From Caryophanales bacterium (lineage in GTDB: Bacteria; Bacillota; Bacilli; Bacillales; Bacillaceae_J), in contig DULJ01000100.1 in the NCBI GenBank assembly GCA_012840465.1, forward strand, positions 1 through 32,796: 32,796 bases of DNA, read 5' to 3'. The notes beneath the pieces were generated by a model. That model was not told the DNA's origin and did not search any database. It worked only from the letters and a program-made list of their open reading frames with translations. Made by a program: the position numbers and the translations under genes. Of this stretch, positions 7,723 to 16,414 are shown piece by piece; within the stretch, counting starts at the first letter, position 1; each line of letters opens with the position of its first letter.

Positions 7723-8184
7723 GTGAAATCTAATAAAGATCATATGGAACAAAGCTATTACTTAATCCGGGAAGACTTTTTACCCGAGGCTATGAGAAAA
7801 ACGTTGGAAGCAAAGGCCCTTATTGAAAGAGGAAAGGCTGACTCCGTTGCGGATGCTGTCCAAATGGTTGGCCTAAGCCGAAGTGCTTTTTATAAATATC
7901 GAGATGGGGTTTTTCCTTTTCATACGATTGTGAAGGAACGGATTATCACACTTTTTTTTCACCTTGAAGATCGTTCAGGTACGTTATCGCAAATGTTGGC
8001 GATGGTCGCTGATGCGGGCTGTAACGTATTAACGATCAATCAAAATATTCCCCTTCAAGGGAAAGCAAATGTTACACTATCATTAAACACTTCCGGATTG
8101 CAGGAAGATATTAATGTGTTAATTCAAAGATTAAAGGGGCTGGAATTTGTAGAAAAGGTTGAGATCTTAGGCTCCGGTGCTTAA
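7723..8184 (+). CDS. pheB: ACT domain-containing protein PheB
   Basis: Small ACT-domain protein encoded before prephenate dehydratase. Its biochemical role is not settled: older work called it a chorismate mutase, but the sequence shows only a helix-turn-helix-like region ([19 protein letters not shown]) and a C-terminal ACT domain ([19 protein letters not shown]) likely to bind amino acids. The GTG at 7723 follows SD GAGGGG (7711-7716) and gives 153 aa, close to the B. subtilis protein. An in-frame TTG at 7666 would place the start inside the obgE terminator and is rejected. It ends 30 nt before pheA, so the two are probably co-transcribed. Confidence 0.9.
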   Translation: MKSNKDHMEQSYYLIREDFLPEAMRKTLEAKALIERGKADSVADAVQMVGLSRSAFYKYRDGVFPFHTIVKERIITLFFHLEDRSGTLSQMLAMVADAGCNVLTINQNIPLQGKANVTLSLNTSGLQEDINVLIQRLKGLEFVEKVEILGSGA

Positions 8185-8214
8185 CGTCATTAGTTTATAA
8201 GGGGGAGAAACGAA

Positions 8215-9096
8215 GTGTCTACTAAAGTTGGCTATCTTGGACCAAAGGGAACTTTTACAAAAATTGCTGTTAATGAATTATTTCCTAATGAAGCAAAGGT
8301 TCCATATGAAACCATCCCGGCAAGTATCGATGCTGTCACAAGAGGTGATGTGGAATTTGCAGTTGTACCACTTGAAAACGCAATTGAAGGGTCAGTTAAT
8401 ATTACGATTGATTATTTAATCCATGAACAAAACCTGCCCATCGTTGGGGAAATTGTAGTACCAATTCGCCAGCATCTTATGGTTCATCCGCGGAATAAGG
8501 AGCAGTGGGAAGAGGTTACCTCTGTCCTTTCTCATTCACATGCGATTGCCCAATGTCATAAATTTTTGCATACAACAATGCCTAAGGTGGACATCCAGTA
8601 TGTTAAATCAACAGGAGCGGCTGCAGAATATGTTAATGAGCATCCAGAAGAATGCATAGCGGCAATTGGTAATGAATTAGCTGCAAAGGAATATGGCTTG
8701 GACATTGTTAAGAAAGATATCCATGACTATGATAATAATCACACTCGATTTGTTATCTTACATAAAAACGAGGTAGAACTCAGCACTGAGCATCAATATT
8801 ATGGCGGAGACCGGACGACATTAATGGTTACCTTACCATCGGATTATGCAGGTGCTTTGCATCAGGTATTATCAGCCTTTGCATGGCGTAAATTAAACCT
8901 ATCAAAAATCGAATCAAGACCAATGAAAACTGGTTTGGGAAATTATTTCTTCCTAATTGATATTGAAATGAAGATGGATGATGTTTTAATACCTGGAGTT
9001 GTGGCTGAACTTGAAGCGCTTAACTGTTCAGTACGGGTGTTGGGAAGCTATCCTTATTATTTTATCGGTAAAGAACAAAGCACTATTCCAAAGTAA
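8215..9096 (+). CDS. pheA: Prephenate dehydratase
   Basis: Converts prephenate to phenylpyruvate, the committed step to phenylalanine. The catalytic domain (residues 1-180) begins VGYLGPKGTFTKIAV and includes VPLENAIEGSV and the NHTRF motif with the TRF triad at 177-179. The C-terminal ACT domain, for phenylalanine feedback, holds the ESRP motif (233-236). It is a 293-aa monofunctional enzyme without a chorismate mutase domain, as in Bacillus. GTG start with SD GGGGGAG (8201-8207). Confidence 0.97.
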   Translation: MSTKVGYLGPKGTFTKIAVNELFPNEAKVPYETIPASIDAVTRGDVEFAVVPLENAIEGSVNITIDYLIHEQNLPIVGEIVVPIRQHLMVHPRNKEQWEEVTSVLSHSHAIAQCHKFLHTTMPKVDIQYVKSTGAAAEYVNEHPEECIAAIGNELAAKEYGLDIVKKDIHDYDNNHTRFVILHKNEVELSTEHQYYGGDRTTLMVTLPSDYAGALHQVLSAFAWRKLNLSKIESRPMKTGLGNYFFLIDIEMKMDDVLIPGVVAELEALNCSVRVLGSYPYYFIGKEQSTIPK

Positions 9097-9097
9097 T

Positions 9098-9128
9098 AAA
9101 ATGCGACTTCAATCGGAAGTCGCATTTT
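9098..9128. terminator. Bidirectional terminator shared by pheA and niaR
   Basis: AAAATGCGACTTC (9098-9110) and GAAGTCGCATTTT (9116-9128) form a perfect 13-bp stem with a five-base loop, with T tracts on both strands. The niaR stop codon (complement of 9109-9111) lies at the stem-loop junction, so the last niaR codons form one stem arm. Confidence 0.9.
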
Positions 9129-9657
9129 CTTTGATGAAACCCGCAGCTGTAAGTTTTTGAACAGCCTGTTCAAGCTGCTCTTCATTGTCTGCTTCAATGG
9201 TATGGATATGGGGTCCTCCAGTAAGCTCTAACAAAAGCGGTGCTTTAGTTGTTTTTACTTTTTCATAAAACTGGTCAACCTCACTTCGATTGCTAACACC
9301 GATCGGTGCTGTTAAATTACCATAGAGTGGATGTTCAACCTTGACGTCCTTGACGGTAACCCCGCAATCAACAATTAAATAAAGCTCATCTTTCATTTGC
9401 TCGGGATTATGGGTGCTGATGATCACTCGAGAAGGCCGACTGTTCTGTTGTTCTTTTAAATAAATATAGCCTTGCGATGTCGCAATGATTGGTTCATTCC
9501 GGGCTTTAAGTAATGTTATATCCTGGCTGATCACCTGCCTGCTTACGTTAACCTTTCCAGCGATGGAGCTTCCCGTTAGTGGCTTGTCAGTTTGCTTCAA
9601 CCAATCTAGGATCAGATTGCGTCTCTCTTCTCCAAGGACTTTTTTTCCACCAGTCAT
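9109..9657 (-). CDS. niaR: Transcription repressor NiaR (YrxA)
   Basis: Niacin-responsive repressor of NAD biosynthesis genes. The N-terminal winged helix-turn-helix (residues 8-60) includes LTGSSIAGKVNVSRQVISQD. The C-terminal 3H domain carries conserved His residues at H83, H109 (VEHPLYG) and H150/H152 (GGPHIHTIEA), which bind the effector-associated metal. Length is 182 aa. ATG is preceded by SD AAGGGGG on the minus strand. It lies 13 nt downstream of nifS, with which it is probably co-transcribed, divergent from nadBCA. In Bacillus this protein represses both nad operons in response to nicotinic acid, and palindromes in the nifS-nadB gap are candidate sites. Confidence 0.94.
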   Translation of the reverse strand: MTGGKKVLGEERRNLILDWLKQTDKPLTGSSIAGKVNVSRQVISQDITLLKARNEPIIATSQGYIYLKEQQNSRPSRVIISTHNPEQMKDELYLIVDCGVTVKDVKVEHPLYGNLTAPIGVSNRSEVDQFYEKVKTTKAPLLLELTGGPHIHTIEADNEEQLEQAVQKLTAAGFIKENATSD

Positions 9658-9670
9658 GAATTTCGCCCCC

Positions 9671-10810
9671 TTATAAATCGTTACAATGCTTTTTTAAAAA
9701 ACTTTGAAAAATATTGATCGTGTTTTCTATTTCCGCATCAGTTGTTAGTTTTCCAAGCGACAGACGAATAAATTGTTTCGCCTCTTCCGTCGACTTTCCA
9801 ATGGCAAGAAGTGTTTTTGAAGGTTTTTGCATGCCAACTGAGCAGGCACTGCCAGTTGATATCGCTACTCCATAACGGTTGCACTCAAGCATGATATATT
9901 GACCTTCAATTCCGGCTATTGACAGTCCAATAATATGTTCCAACCGATTGCTGGTTGGTCCTATTTGTGATACTTTCCAGGAGTCCCCTTGAAGGCCATG
10001 AACAAGTTTTTCTCTTAATCCTTGAAACCTTTTCTGCTCACTGTTCATGATTGGAAAAATTTCTTCAGCAGCAGTAATGAAAGCTGCAATTCCTGGAACG
10101 TTAACCGTTCCGGGTCTAAATCCGTTTTCGTGGGTTGTACCTGGGATGACAGGCTTCCACGTTCGGGTTGGGTTAATATAGCAAGCACCAACCCCTTTAG
10201 GACCGTAAATTTTATGGCTAGAAACTGAGATGCTGTCAAGATTGGCTCTGTTAACATCTATCTCAATCTTACCAAAGGTTTGGACACAGTCGCTATGAAA
10301 AATAATATCATGTTTCTTTAATATCGCTCCAATCGAAACTAAGTCTTGAATCGTCCCTATTTCCGAATTTCCATGATGGATAGTGGCCAAAACAGTATCA
10401 GGGCGGATCGCCTTAGCCAATGCATCTAAGTCAATCCTTCCTTCAGTATTGACCGGAACAAATGTAATTTCATAACCGTCGTTTTGTAAATCTGCTAACG
10501 TATTAGCAATAGAGGAATGCTCTAATTTAGTTGAAATGATGTGCTTTCCCTTTTTATTATTCCCTTTAAGCAAGGAATGGATGGCAAAATAATTTGACTC
10601 TGAGCCGCCACTTGTAAAATAAACTCCTTTTGCCTCTCCATTAAGAAAATCAGCTATCGTTTTTCTTGATTCTTCTAAAATAGTCTGTGACACTAGGCCC
10701 ATATCGTGAAGGCTGCTTGAATTGCCGTAATAGTTAGTAGCCACTTGACTATATATATTGATTGCTTTTTCACTCATAGGTGTTGTTGCTGCATAATCTA
10801 AATAGATCAT
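9671..10810 (-). CDS. nifS: Cysteine desulfurase NifS, NadA-associated type
   Basis: PLP enzyme that takes sulfur from cysteine; in B. subtilis the copy beside nadB supplies the Fe-S cluster of NadA. The protein (379 aa) starts MIYLDYAATTPMSEKA. The PLP lysine is K200 in SVSSHKIYGPKG, the cofactor-binding His is in IHHGNSEIG, and the persulfide Cys is C323 in STGSACSVGMQKP. The stretch GTTHENGFRPGTVN replaces the GGGQERGLRPGT typical of general IscS/SufS, a divergence I take to fit a dedicated paralog. SD GGAGAGG lies upstream on the minus strand. It is the first gene of the nifS-niaR unit. Confidence 0.94.
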   Translation of the reverse strand: MIYLDYAATTPMSEKAINIYSQVATNYYGNSSSLHDMGLVSQTILEESRKTIADFLNGEAKGVYFTSGGSESNYFAIHSLLKGNNKKGKHIISTKLEHSSIANTLADLQNDGYEITFVPVNTEGRIDLDALAKAIRPDTVLATIHHGNSEIGTIQDLVSIGAILKKHDIIFHSDCVQTFGKIEIDVNRANLDSISVSSHKIYGPKGVGACYINPTRTWKPVIPGTTHENGFRPGTVNVPGIAAFITAAEEIFPIMNSEQKRFQGLREKLVHGLQGDSWKVSQIGPTSNRLEHIIGLSIAGIEGQYIMLECNRYGVAISTGSACSVGMQKPSKTLLAIGKSTEEAKQFIRLSLGKLTTDAEIENTINIFQSFLKKHCNDL

Positions 10811-11019
10811 AGGGGTCCTCTCCTAACCGAATTTTAATTAGTTGAGAAATTTGTCAACTAACGAATTTTTTTGTAATAATGTCAGAATTGTGACAATACC
10901 ATAAAAAAACTCTTGTCATTAGTTTAAATTTGTGTAAATATAAGTGTCAAGATAATACGATTTTTTAAATAAGATTTCATTAATAAACCTAAATTGGTTA
11001 GATGTGGGGGTTCCAGATA
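10811..11019. promoter_or_regulatory. Divergent nifS/nadB control region with candidate NiaR operators
   Basis: The 209-nt gap between divergent nifS and nadB is AT-rich and holds two palindromes. AGTTGAGAAATTTGTCAACT (10841-10860) is symmetric at 18 of 20 positions and contains, on the minus strand, a TTGACA that could be the nifS -35. TGTCAGAATTGTGACA (10880-10895) is symmetric at 14 of 16 positions. TTGTCA (10913-10918) and a lone TGTCAAG (10945-10951) lie nearer nadB. The shared TGTCA half-site and the location suggest NiaR operators. I did not fix the nadB promoter. Confidence 0.55.
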
Positions 11020-12579
11020 ATGACTAAAAAACATATCACAGATGTTGTCATTATTGGAAGTGGCATAGCTGCGTTGGTAGCGGCAGAGTGTTTAAGCTAT
11101 CATAAGAATGTGATTGTTATCACAAAGTCAAAAAAGGAAAATAGTAATTCAAGCCGGGCACAGGGCGGTGTTGCAGCTGCAATAGCCCGCAACGATCATT
11201 GGTCAAATCATTTTACTGATACAATGGTTGCCGGGAATTTCCATAATGATGAAGATGCCGTTGAAACTCTAGTACAAAGAGGCCCTGAATTACTTCGTGC
11301 CTTGATTGACAGAGGAATGTGTTTTGATAAAGATGAAAAAGGGCGTATTGTTCTTGGGCAGGAAGGTGCACATAGTATGCGAAGAATTCTTCATGCCGGC
11401 GGGGATGCTACCGGAAAAGCCCTTGTTAACTTTATGCTGAATCGCCTTCGTACTAATCAAAAGGTGAAAATTATTGAAAATACGTTAGTTGTTGATTTAT
11501 TAGTGGATGAGAATCGTTGTTTTGGGATCAAGGTAAAAACAAATTCCAGAAGGACCGAAACAATCTATTCAAGGGATACAATTTTAGCAGCAGGTGGTAG
11601 TGGCGGCTTATATTCATTTACATCAAATGACCCAACGGTGACTGGTGATGGAATCTCATTAGCCTACCGTGCAGGTGCTAATTTAGTTGATTTGGAGTTT
11701 GTTCAATTTCACCCAACATTACTTTATGTAAGTGGAGAAGTGAAAGGATTAATTTCAGAGGCAGTCCGCGGAGAAGGTGCAGTTCTCATTACAAAGAATG
11801 GAAGTCGTCTAATGAGTGGTGTTCACCCACAAGAGGATCTCGCTCCCAGAGATATCGTGGCAAGAGAAATTAACCGTGCTGTTTTAAATGGAGAACAAAT
11901 ATTTTTAGATATTTCGATGATAAAAGATTTTAAAAAACGCTTTCCCACAATCACTGGGCTATGCGAAGAAAATGGAATAGATCTAACAGTGGGGAAAATT
12001 CCAGTTGTTCCAGGTGCCCATTTTCACATGGGGGGCGTTGAAGTTAACCAACAGGGACAAACATCGGTAGAGCATTTATATGCGATTGGTGAGGTTGCTT
12101 GTACGGGTGTACATGGTGCGAACAGGTTGGCAAGTAATTCGTTGCTTGAAGGCATTGTATTTGCAACTGAATTAGCTGAACACCTTGCTTTTGAACGATC
12201 AGAGGACTTTGAAATTCCGATGAATCGATCTGAAGATAAAGCGTGTAAAGAGCTTCATTTGCCCGAGAAGGAAGAAATCAAGGCCGTTATGATGAAATAT
12301 GTAGGTATTGTTCGTGATGAAGCTGGTTTAAAGATCGCAAGAGACTGGTTAGAACAGTACTTGTCTATTGAAGATAATAACTTTGACCCAGAAACTTTAA
12401 CACATGAACAAATTGGTGTTTATAATATGCTACAAGCAGCATGGCTGATTACTACATCAGCTTTAATGAGAGACGAAAGCCGCGGTGGACATTACCGTTC
12501 TGATTTTCCAGCAGAAAAAATAGATTGGACAAAGAACAAAATCATTCGTAATTGCCATGTTCCTGCTCATACCGCATAA
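11020..12579 (+). CDS. nadB: L-aspartate oxidase
   Basis: FAD enzyme that oxidises L-aspartate to iminoaspartate, the first step of de novo NAD synthesis. The N-terminal dinucleotide fold shows VVIIGSGIAALVAA. SSRAQGGVAAAI, the FAD-domain LAAGGSGGLYSFTSNDPTVT and GANRLASNSLLEG are all family signatures. The capping domain includes EFVQFHPT and VRGEGAVL. The C-terminal helical domain ends with RDESRGGHYRSDFP. ATG 11020 has TGGGGG at 11005-11010; the in-frame ATG at 11002 has no SD before it. Length is 519 aa. First gene of nadB-nadC-nadA. Confidence 0.97.
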   Translation: MTKKHITDVVIIGSGIAALVAAECLSYHKNVIVITKSKKENSNSSRAQGGVAAAIARNDHWSNHFTDTMVAGNFHNDEDAVETLVQRGPELLRALIDRGMCFDKDEKGRIVLGQEGAHSMRRILHAGGDATGKALVNFMLNRLRTNQKVKIIENTLVVDLLVDENRCFGIKVKTNSRRTETIYSRDTILAAGGSGGLYSFTSNDPTVTGDGISLAYRAGANLVDLEFVQFHPTLLYVSGEVKGLISEAVRGEGAVLITKNGSRLMSGVHPQEDLAPRDIVAREINRAVLNGEQIFLDISMIKDFKKRFPTITGLCEENGIDLTVGKIPVVPGAHFHMGGVEVNQQGQTSVEHLYAIGEVACTGVHGANRLASNSLLEGIVFATELAEHLAFERSEDFEIPMNRSEDKACKELHLPEKEEIKAVMMKYVGIVRDEAGLKIARDWLEQYLSIEDNNFDPETLTHEQIGVYNMLQAAWLITTSALMRDESRGGHYRSDFPAEKIDWTKNKIIRNCHVPAHTA

Positions 12580-12622
12580 TAAACAAACGAACTGAATTTT
12601 GAAATGTGAGGTTTGCTCAAAA

Positions 12623-13465
12623 ATGAACAAGGTAAAACTACGTAAACAATTACAAGAATTTTTTATAGAGGATTTAGGAGAATTAGATTTAACAAGCGAG
12701 TATATATTCCCGTTAGAGGAAGTATCAAAAGGTCATTTTCTAGTTAAAAATGATGGTGTATTAGCGGGAGTCGATATTATCAAAGAAGCATACGCCCTTT
12801 TTGACCCAGCGATTGAAGTGACCCTATATAAACAAGACGGAGAGCTTGTTAAAAAAGGAGAGGTAATCGCTTCCGTTAATGGAGCTGTCGCTTATTTATT
12901 AAGTGCTGAACGGGTTATTTTAAATCTTATGCAGCGGATGAGTGGCGTCGCAACAGCAACTAATGCGGCTGTTAAAGCTCTTAATAGTGACCATACAAGA
13001 ATTTGTGATACAAGAAAAACAATGCCAGGCCTACGTATGTTTGATAAATATGCAGTTCGCTGTGGCGGCGGCTATAATCATCGATTTGGGTTATATGATG
13101 GTGTCATGATAAAGGACAACCATATTACATTTGCAGGTGGAATTAAGGAAGCTGTTTTAAAGGTGCGTTCACAGGCTGGACATATGGTCAAAATTGAAGT
13201 TGAAACAGAATCAAAAGAGCAGGTGTTAGAGGCTGTTGAAGCGGGTGCGGATGTCATTATGTTTGATAATCGCTCACCAGAAGAGGTGGCTGAGTATGTA
13301 AAGCTCGTACCTAAAGGAATCGTAACAGAAATTTCTGGTGGTCTTACACTCGAGACGATTGGAACTTATCGCGATACAATGGTTGATTATATTTCACTGG
13401 GAATGTTGACACATTCTGTGACGGCATTAGACATTAGCTTTAATCTTGAAGGGGGAGTGAAATAA
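12623..13465 (+). CDS. nadC: Nicotinate-nucleotide pyrophosphorylase (carboxylating)
   Basis: Quinolinate phosphoribosyltransferase: quinolinate plus PRPP gives nicotinate mononucleotide. Visible signatures are the N-terminal [47 protein letters not shown] (split here into [11 protein letters not shown] and KYAVRCGG) and IKDNHI, then a barrel with [21 protein letters not shown] 12623 gives [14 protein letters not shown], which matches the family N-terminus and 280 aa. An in-frame TTG at 12599 is rejected. SD GTGAGGT (12605-12611) is 11 nt away, a little far. Its stop overlaps the nadA ATG by one base (TAATG), indicating coupling. Confidence 0.96.
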   Translation: MNKVKLRKQLQEFFIEDLGELDLTSEYIFPLEEVSKGHFLVKNDGVLAGVDIIKEAYALFDPAIEVTLYKQDGELVKKGEVIASVNGAVAYLLSAERVILNLMQRMSGVATATNAAVKALNSDHTRICDTRKTMPGLRMFDKYAVRCGGGYNHRFGLYDGVMIKDNHITFAGGIKEAVLKVRSQAGHMVKIEVETESKEQVLEAVEAGADVIMFDNRSPEEVAEYVKLVPKGIVTEISGGLTLETIGTYRDTMVDYISLGMLTHSVTALDISFNLEGGVK

Positions 13466-14574
13466 TGGGGATTTTAGATGTTTTATCAGCTAAATATAAT
13501 GCAATGATTCCTGAACATTATAAAAATATGAATGTTGAAGAAATGGAAAATCGTGTTCGCGAAATAAAGGAAAAGTTTGGCGAAAGATTATTTCTTCCCT
13601 GTCATCACTATCAAAAGGATGAGGTAGTTCAATTTGCGGATGCAACAGGGGATTCATTACAGTTAGCGCAATTGGCAGCCGAGAATGATAAAGCTGAATA
13701 TATCGTATTTTGCGGTGTCCACTTTATGGCTGAAACGGCTGATATGTTAACTAGAGACGATCAGATTGTGATTTTGCCTGATATGAGAGCAGGCTGTTCA
13801 ATGGCCGATATGGCCGATATGGACCAAACAGAAAGAGCCTGGAAGGTGCTCCAAGAAACATTTGGTGATACGGTCCTTCCGGTTACTTATATTAACTCAA
13901 CTGCAGCCATTAAAGCGTTCTGTGGCCGGAATGGCGGTGCAACTGTAACATCCTCAAATGCGAAAAAAATGATTGAGTGGGCATTTACACAAAAAGAGCG
14001 TCTGTTATTCCTACCTGATCAGCATTTAGGACGTAATACATGTCTTGATTTAGGAATCCCATTGGAGCAAATGGCAGTTTGGGATCCGATCCATGATAAA
14101 TTTGAATATGATGGCGACCTTCAAAATGTAAAAGTAATATTATGGAAGGGTCACTGTTCCGTGCATGAAAGCTTTACTGTAGAAAATGTGGCAGAAATTC
14201 GTAGAACGAAGCCGGATATGAATATTCTTGTCCATCCTGAATGCAGTCATGAAGTTGTGAAAGAATCTGATTACACTGGTTCAACAAGTTATATTATTGA
14301 AACAATCAAAAAGGCCCCAGCTGGCAGTAAATGGGCGATCGGGACAGAAATGAACCTCGTGAAAAGAATGATTGCTGAACACCCGGATAAAGAAATTATC
14401 TCACTGAATCCGAATATGTGTCCTTGTATGACGATGAATCGAATTGATTTACCACATTTATTATGGGCACTGGAAACGATTGAACAAAAGGAACAGTTCA
14501 ATCAAATCACTGTTGATCAAGAAATTGCAAAAGATGCGTTGCTTGCATTAGATAAAATGTTAAAAATCGTGTAA
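13465..14574 (+). CDS. nadA: Quinolinate synthase, 4Fe-4S
   Basis: Condenses iminoaspartate with dihydroxyacetone phosphate to quinolinate using an oxygen-sensitive 4Fe-4S cluster. Conserved Cys include C111 (RAGCSMADM), C231 (GHCSVHE) and the CPC pair 319/321 in [10 protein letters not shown]111, C231 and C321 correspond to the B. subtilis ligands, as I recall. HLGRNTC and HPECSHEVV are further signatures. Length 369 aa matches Bacillus NadA, the longer type. SD GGGGGAG (13451-13457) lies at the end of nadC. Its cluster is expected to come from the divergent nifS product. Confidence 0.97.
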   Translation: MGILDVLSAKYNAMIPEHYKNMNVEEMENRVREIKEKFGERLFLPCHHYQKDEVVQFADATGDSLQLAQLAAENDKAEYIVFCGVHFMAETADMLTRDDQIVILPDMRAGCSMADMADMDQTERAWKVLQETFGDTVLPVTYINSTAAIKAFCGRNGGATVTSSNAKKMIEWAFTQKERLLFLPDQHLGRNTCLDLGIPLEQMAVWDPIHDKFEYDGDLQNVKVILWKGHCSVHESFTVENVAEIRRTKPDMNILVHPECSHEVVKESDYTGSTSYIIETIKKAPAGSKWAIGTEMNLVKRMIAEHPDKEIISLNPNMCPCMTMNRIDLPHLLWALETIEQKEQFNQITVDQEIAKDALLALDKMLKIV

Positions 14575-14605
14575 AGGCTGGATACATTTGTGTCCGCCTT
14601 TTTTC
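14574..14605 (+). terminator. Terminator of nadBCA
   Basis: AAGGC-t-GGATAC (14574-14585) pairs with GTGTCC-GCCTT (14590-14600) around an ATTT loop, followed by a T run. It closes the nadB-nadC-nadA operon directly after the nadA stop. Confidence 0.8.
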
Positions 14606-14612
14606 TATCTAA

Positions 14613-14640
14613 CATAAAATAAATATTTATAGCATAAATT
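14613..14640 (+). promoter_or_regulatory. Possible mother-cell (sigma-E-like) promoter of safA
   Basis: CATAAATT (14633-14640) resembles the sigma-E -10 consensus CATACAHT, with CATAAAAT (14613-14620) as a poor -35. The only support beyond the match is that safA is a sigma-E target in B. subtilis. Confidence 0.25.
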
Positions 14641-14725
14641 GTTACGAAAGAAGATAAATAAAAGTAGCATTTTGCCCGTGAGCCCATATAATGATAAAGA
14701 CTTTTTTAGAGGAGGTTTATGCACC

Positions 14726-16225
14726 GTGAAAATTCATATTGTTCAAAAAGGCGATACACTATGGAAAATCGCTCAAAAATATGGTGTAGATTTTAATGAG
14801 CTCAAACATGTAAATACACAGCTTAGCAATCCAGATATGATTATGCCTGGTATGAAAATCAAAATTCCAACCGGTAGTGTACCAGTACAGAAACACGGAC
14901 ATCCGCATTCAAAAGAAGAGGTGTTCTTATCACATTTTGCACCGAAGGAAATGCCATTACCAATGCCACCAACACAAATGCCACCAAAGGAGATGCCGAA
15001 GCCAATTCAGCCAACGCCTGCACCGATGCCTGTTGTGCCAAAAGAAATACCACAACAAATCATACCAACACCAGTCGTACCGAAGGAAATGCCTGTTCCT
15101 CCAGTGATAAAAGAAACGCCAATTGTCCTGCCACCAATACCACAAATGCCTATTGAACAATCTGAAATTGATTATAATATCGAACAAAATATGTTTAACT
15201 ATACATTCAACATCCCTACTTTTCCAATTAAAGAGGCACCAGTGAAGGAAAAACCGGTTGAGAAAGTAAAAGAAAAACCAGTAGTGCCACCGACAATGCC
15301 AGCCCTACCGATGCCGGAACCTCCACCAGCTTATCCTTGTGTACCTATGACAGGCTTAATGCCTGGCTCAGGATTACCGTGTGGTTTTCAGCCAATGCCA
15401 TGTCCACCGATGCTGTGTCCGCCATATCCATGTCCACCTGTTGCTGTCCCTTATGGAATGCAGGCGCCAATGTTTAATCCAGCAGGATACGGTGCGATGC
15501 CAGCAATGCAAGGGGCACCTTATACACCGCAACCAATGGCTGTTAGCCCGGCGATGTTTGATGATGATAATGATGGTTCTGAACAAATGTATCCAGGCCT
15601 TTCACCAATGAGTGCACCGATTGCCCCTGTTGCACCAGTTGGTCAAATGACGGCTGCTGGTGGGGATTGTGGCTGTGGTGGACCTAATATGGACCCTCCA
15701 GCCATCGGAAGTATGCCAGCGGGAATCGGTAGTGTGCCGACCGGATATAGCGGCATGCCAGTAGCCGGTTATGGGGGAGTACCCGGAGCCGGATATAGCG
15801 GCATGCCAGCCGGTTATGGGGGAGTACCCGGAGCTGGATATGGTGGCATGCCAGTAGCCGGTTATGGAGGAGTACCAACAGCCGGATATGGTGGGATACC
15901 GGCAGGTGTTGCAGGAGTCCCTGCCGGATACGGCAGTGCCCCAGTAGGCAATATGGGTGTACCGACAGGTTTTGCAGGTATGCCGCCAACTGGCTATGGT
16001 GGCTTCCGAGGAGGCTATGGCGGCATGCCGACGGGCTTTGAAATGCCAGCAGGATTCGGGGCACCACAAACAGGTCTCGCAGGTGCAGGATCTCAAGCAC
16101 CTCAAGGAACATTTGCGCCGCCGGAATTTCCGTTTGCACAATTCCAAACGCAGATGCCTACAACAAATTTTGGAGAACCCCCATTTAGAAATGATGTTTT
16201 AGATGATGAAGAAGATGACTGGTAA
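14726..16225 (+). CDS. safA: Spore coat/cortex morphogenetic protein SafA
   Basis: Morphogenetic protein that localises to the cortex-coat interface and recruits inner-coat proteins. Residues 1-45 are a LysM domain (MKIHIVQKGDTLWKIAQKYG ... IMPGMKIKIP). A Pro-rich region with repeated PKEMP/PKEIP motifs follows, then CPPYPCPPV-type Cys-Pro repeats, a GGDCGCGG motif, and a long Gly/Tyr/Met/Pro tail of about 8-residue units GYxGMPxA, ending in the acidic LDDEEDDW. At 499 aa it is clearly longer than the 387 aa of B. subtilis SafA; the extra length lies in the repeats. The GTG at 14726 follows SD AGAGGAGG (14708-14715). ATG 14719 is out of frame and the in-frame TTG 14639 lacks an SD and family similarity. 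Confidence 0.93.
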   Translation: MKIHIVQKGDTLWKIAQKYGVDFNELKHVNTQLSNPDMIMPGMKIKIPTGSVPVQKHGHPHSKEEVFLSHFAPKEMPLPMPPTQMPPKEMPKPIQPTPAPMPVVPKEIPQQIIPTPVVPKEMPVPPVIKETPIVLPPIPQMPIEQSEIDYNIEQNMFNYTFNIPTFPIKEAPVKEKPVEKVKEKPVVPPTMPALPMPEPPPAYPCVPMTGLMPGSGLPCGFQPMPCPPMLCPPYPCPPVAVPYGMQAPMFNPAGYGAMPAMQGAPYTPQPMAVSPAMFDDDNDGSEQMYPGLSPMSAPIAPVAPVGQMTAAGGDCGCGGPNMDPPAIGSMPAGIGSVPTGYSGMPVAGYGGVPGAGYSGMPAGYGGVPGAGYGGMPVAGYGGVPTAGYGGIPAGVAGVPAGYGSAPVGNMGVPTGFAGMPPTGYGGFRGGYGGMPTGFEMPAGFGAPQTGLAGAGSQAPQGTFAPPEFPFAQFQTQMPTTNFGEPPFRNDVLDDEEDDW

Positions 16226-16244
16226 AAATAAATAGAAATTGATT

Positions 16245-16277
16245 AAAGAGGCGATTATAATACCATCGCCTCTTTTT
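16245..16277 (+). terminator. Terminator of safA
   Basis: AAAGAGGCGAT (16245-16255) pairs perfectly with ATCGCCTCTTT (16265-16275) around a nine-base loop, followed by T residues. Confidence 0.9.
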
Positions 16278-16306
16278 CTGTGATAATATGGATTAGAAAA
16301 ATACGT

Positions 16307-16328
16307 AATTTGCCCATAATGGCAAATT
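16307..16328. promoter_or_regulatory. Perfect palindrome upstream of nadE
   Basis: AATTTGCC (16307-16314) and GGCAAATT (16321-16328) are perfect 8-bp inverted arms around CATAAT. There is no T tract, so an operator is more likely than a terminator. A second looser pair, ACTTTAA (16346-16352) and TTAAAGT (16375-16381), follows. Neither resembles the TGTCA half-sites in the nifS-nadB gap. Confidence 0.35.
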
Positions 16329-16414
16329 GCGATATTTTTTCTTATACTTTAAACGATAACAAAGTTAAACGTGCTTAAAGTACAAAAATAGCACCGGTTG
16401 AAAGGAAGAAATAT

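Noticed and set aside
14859-16147. Several long frames overlapping safA in other frames and on the minus strand
   Set aside because: They arise from the Pro/Met/Gly-rich biased composition of safA, have no SD, and encode improbable Trp/His/Arg-rich peptides.
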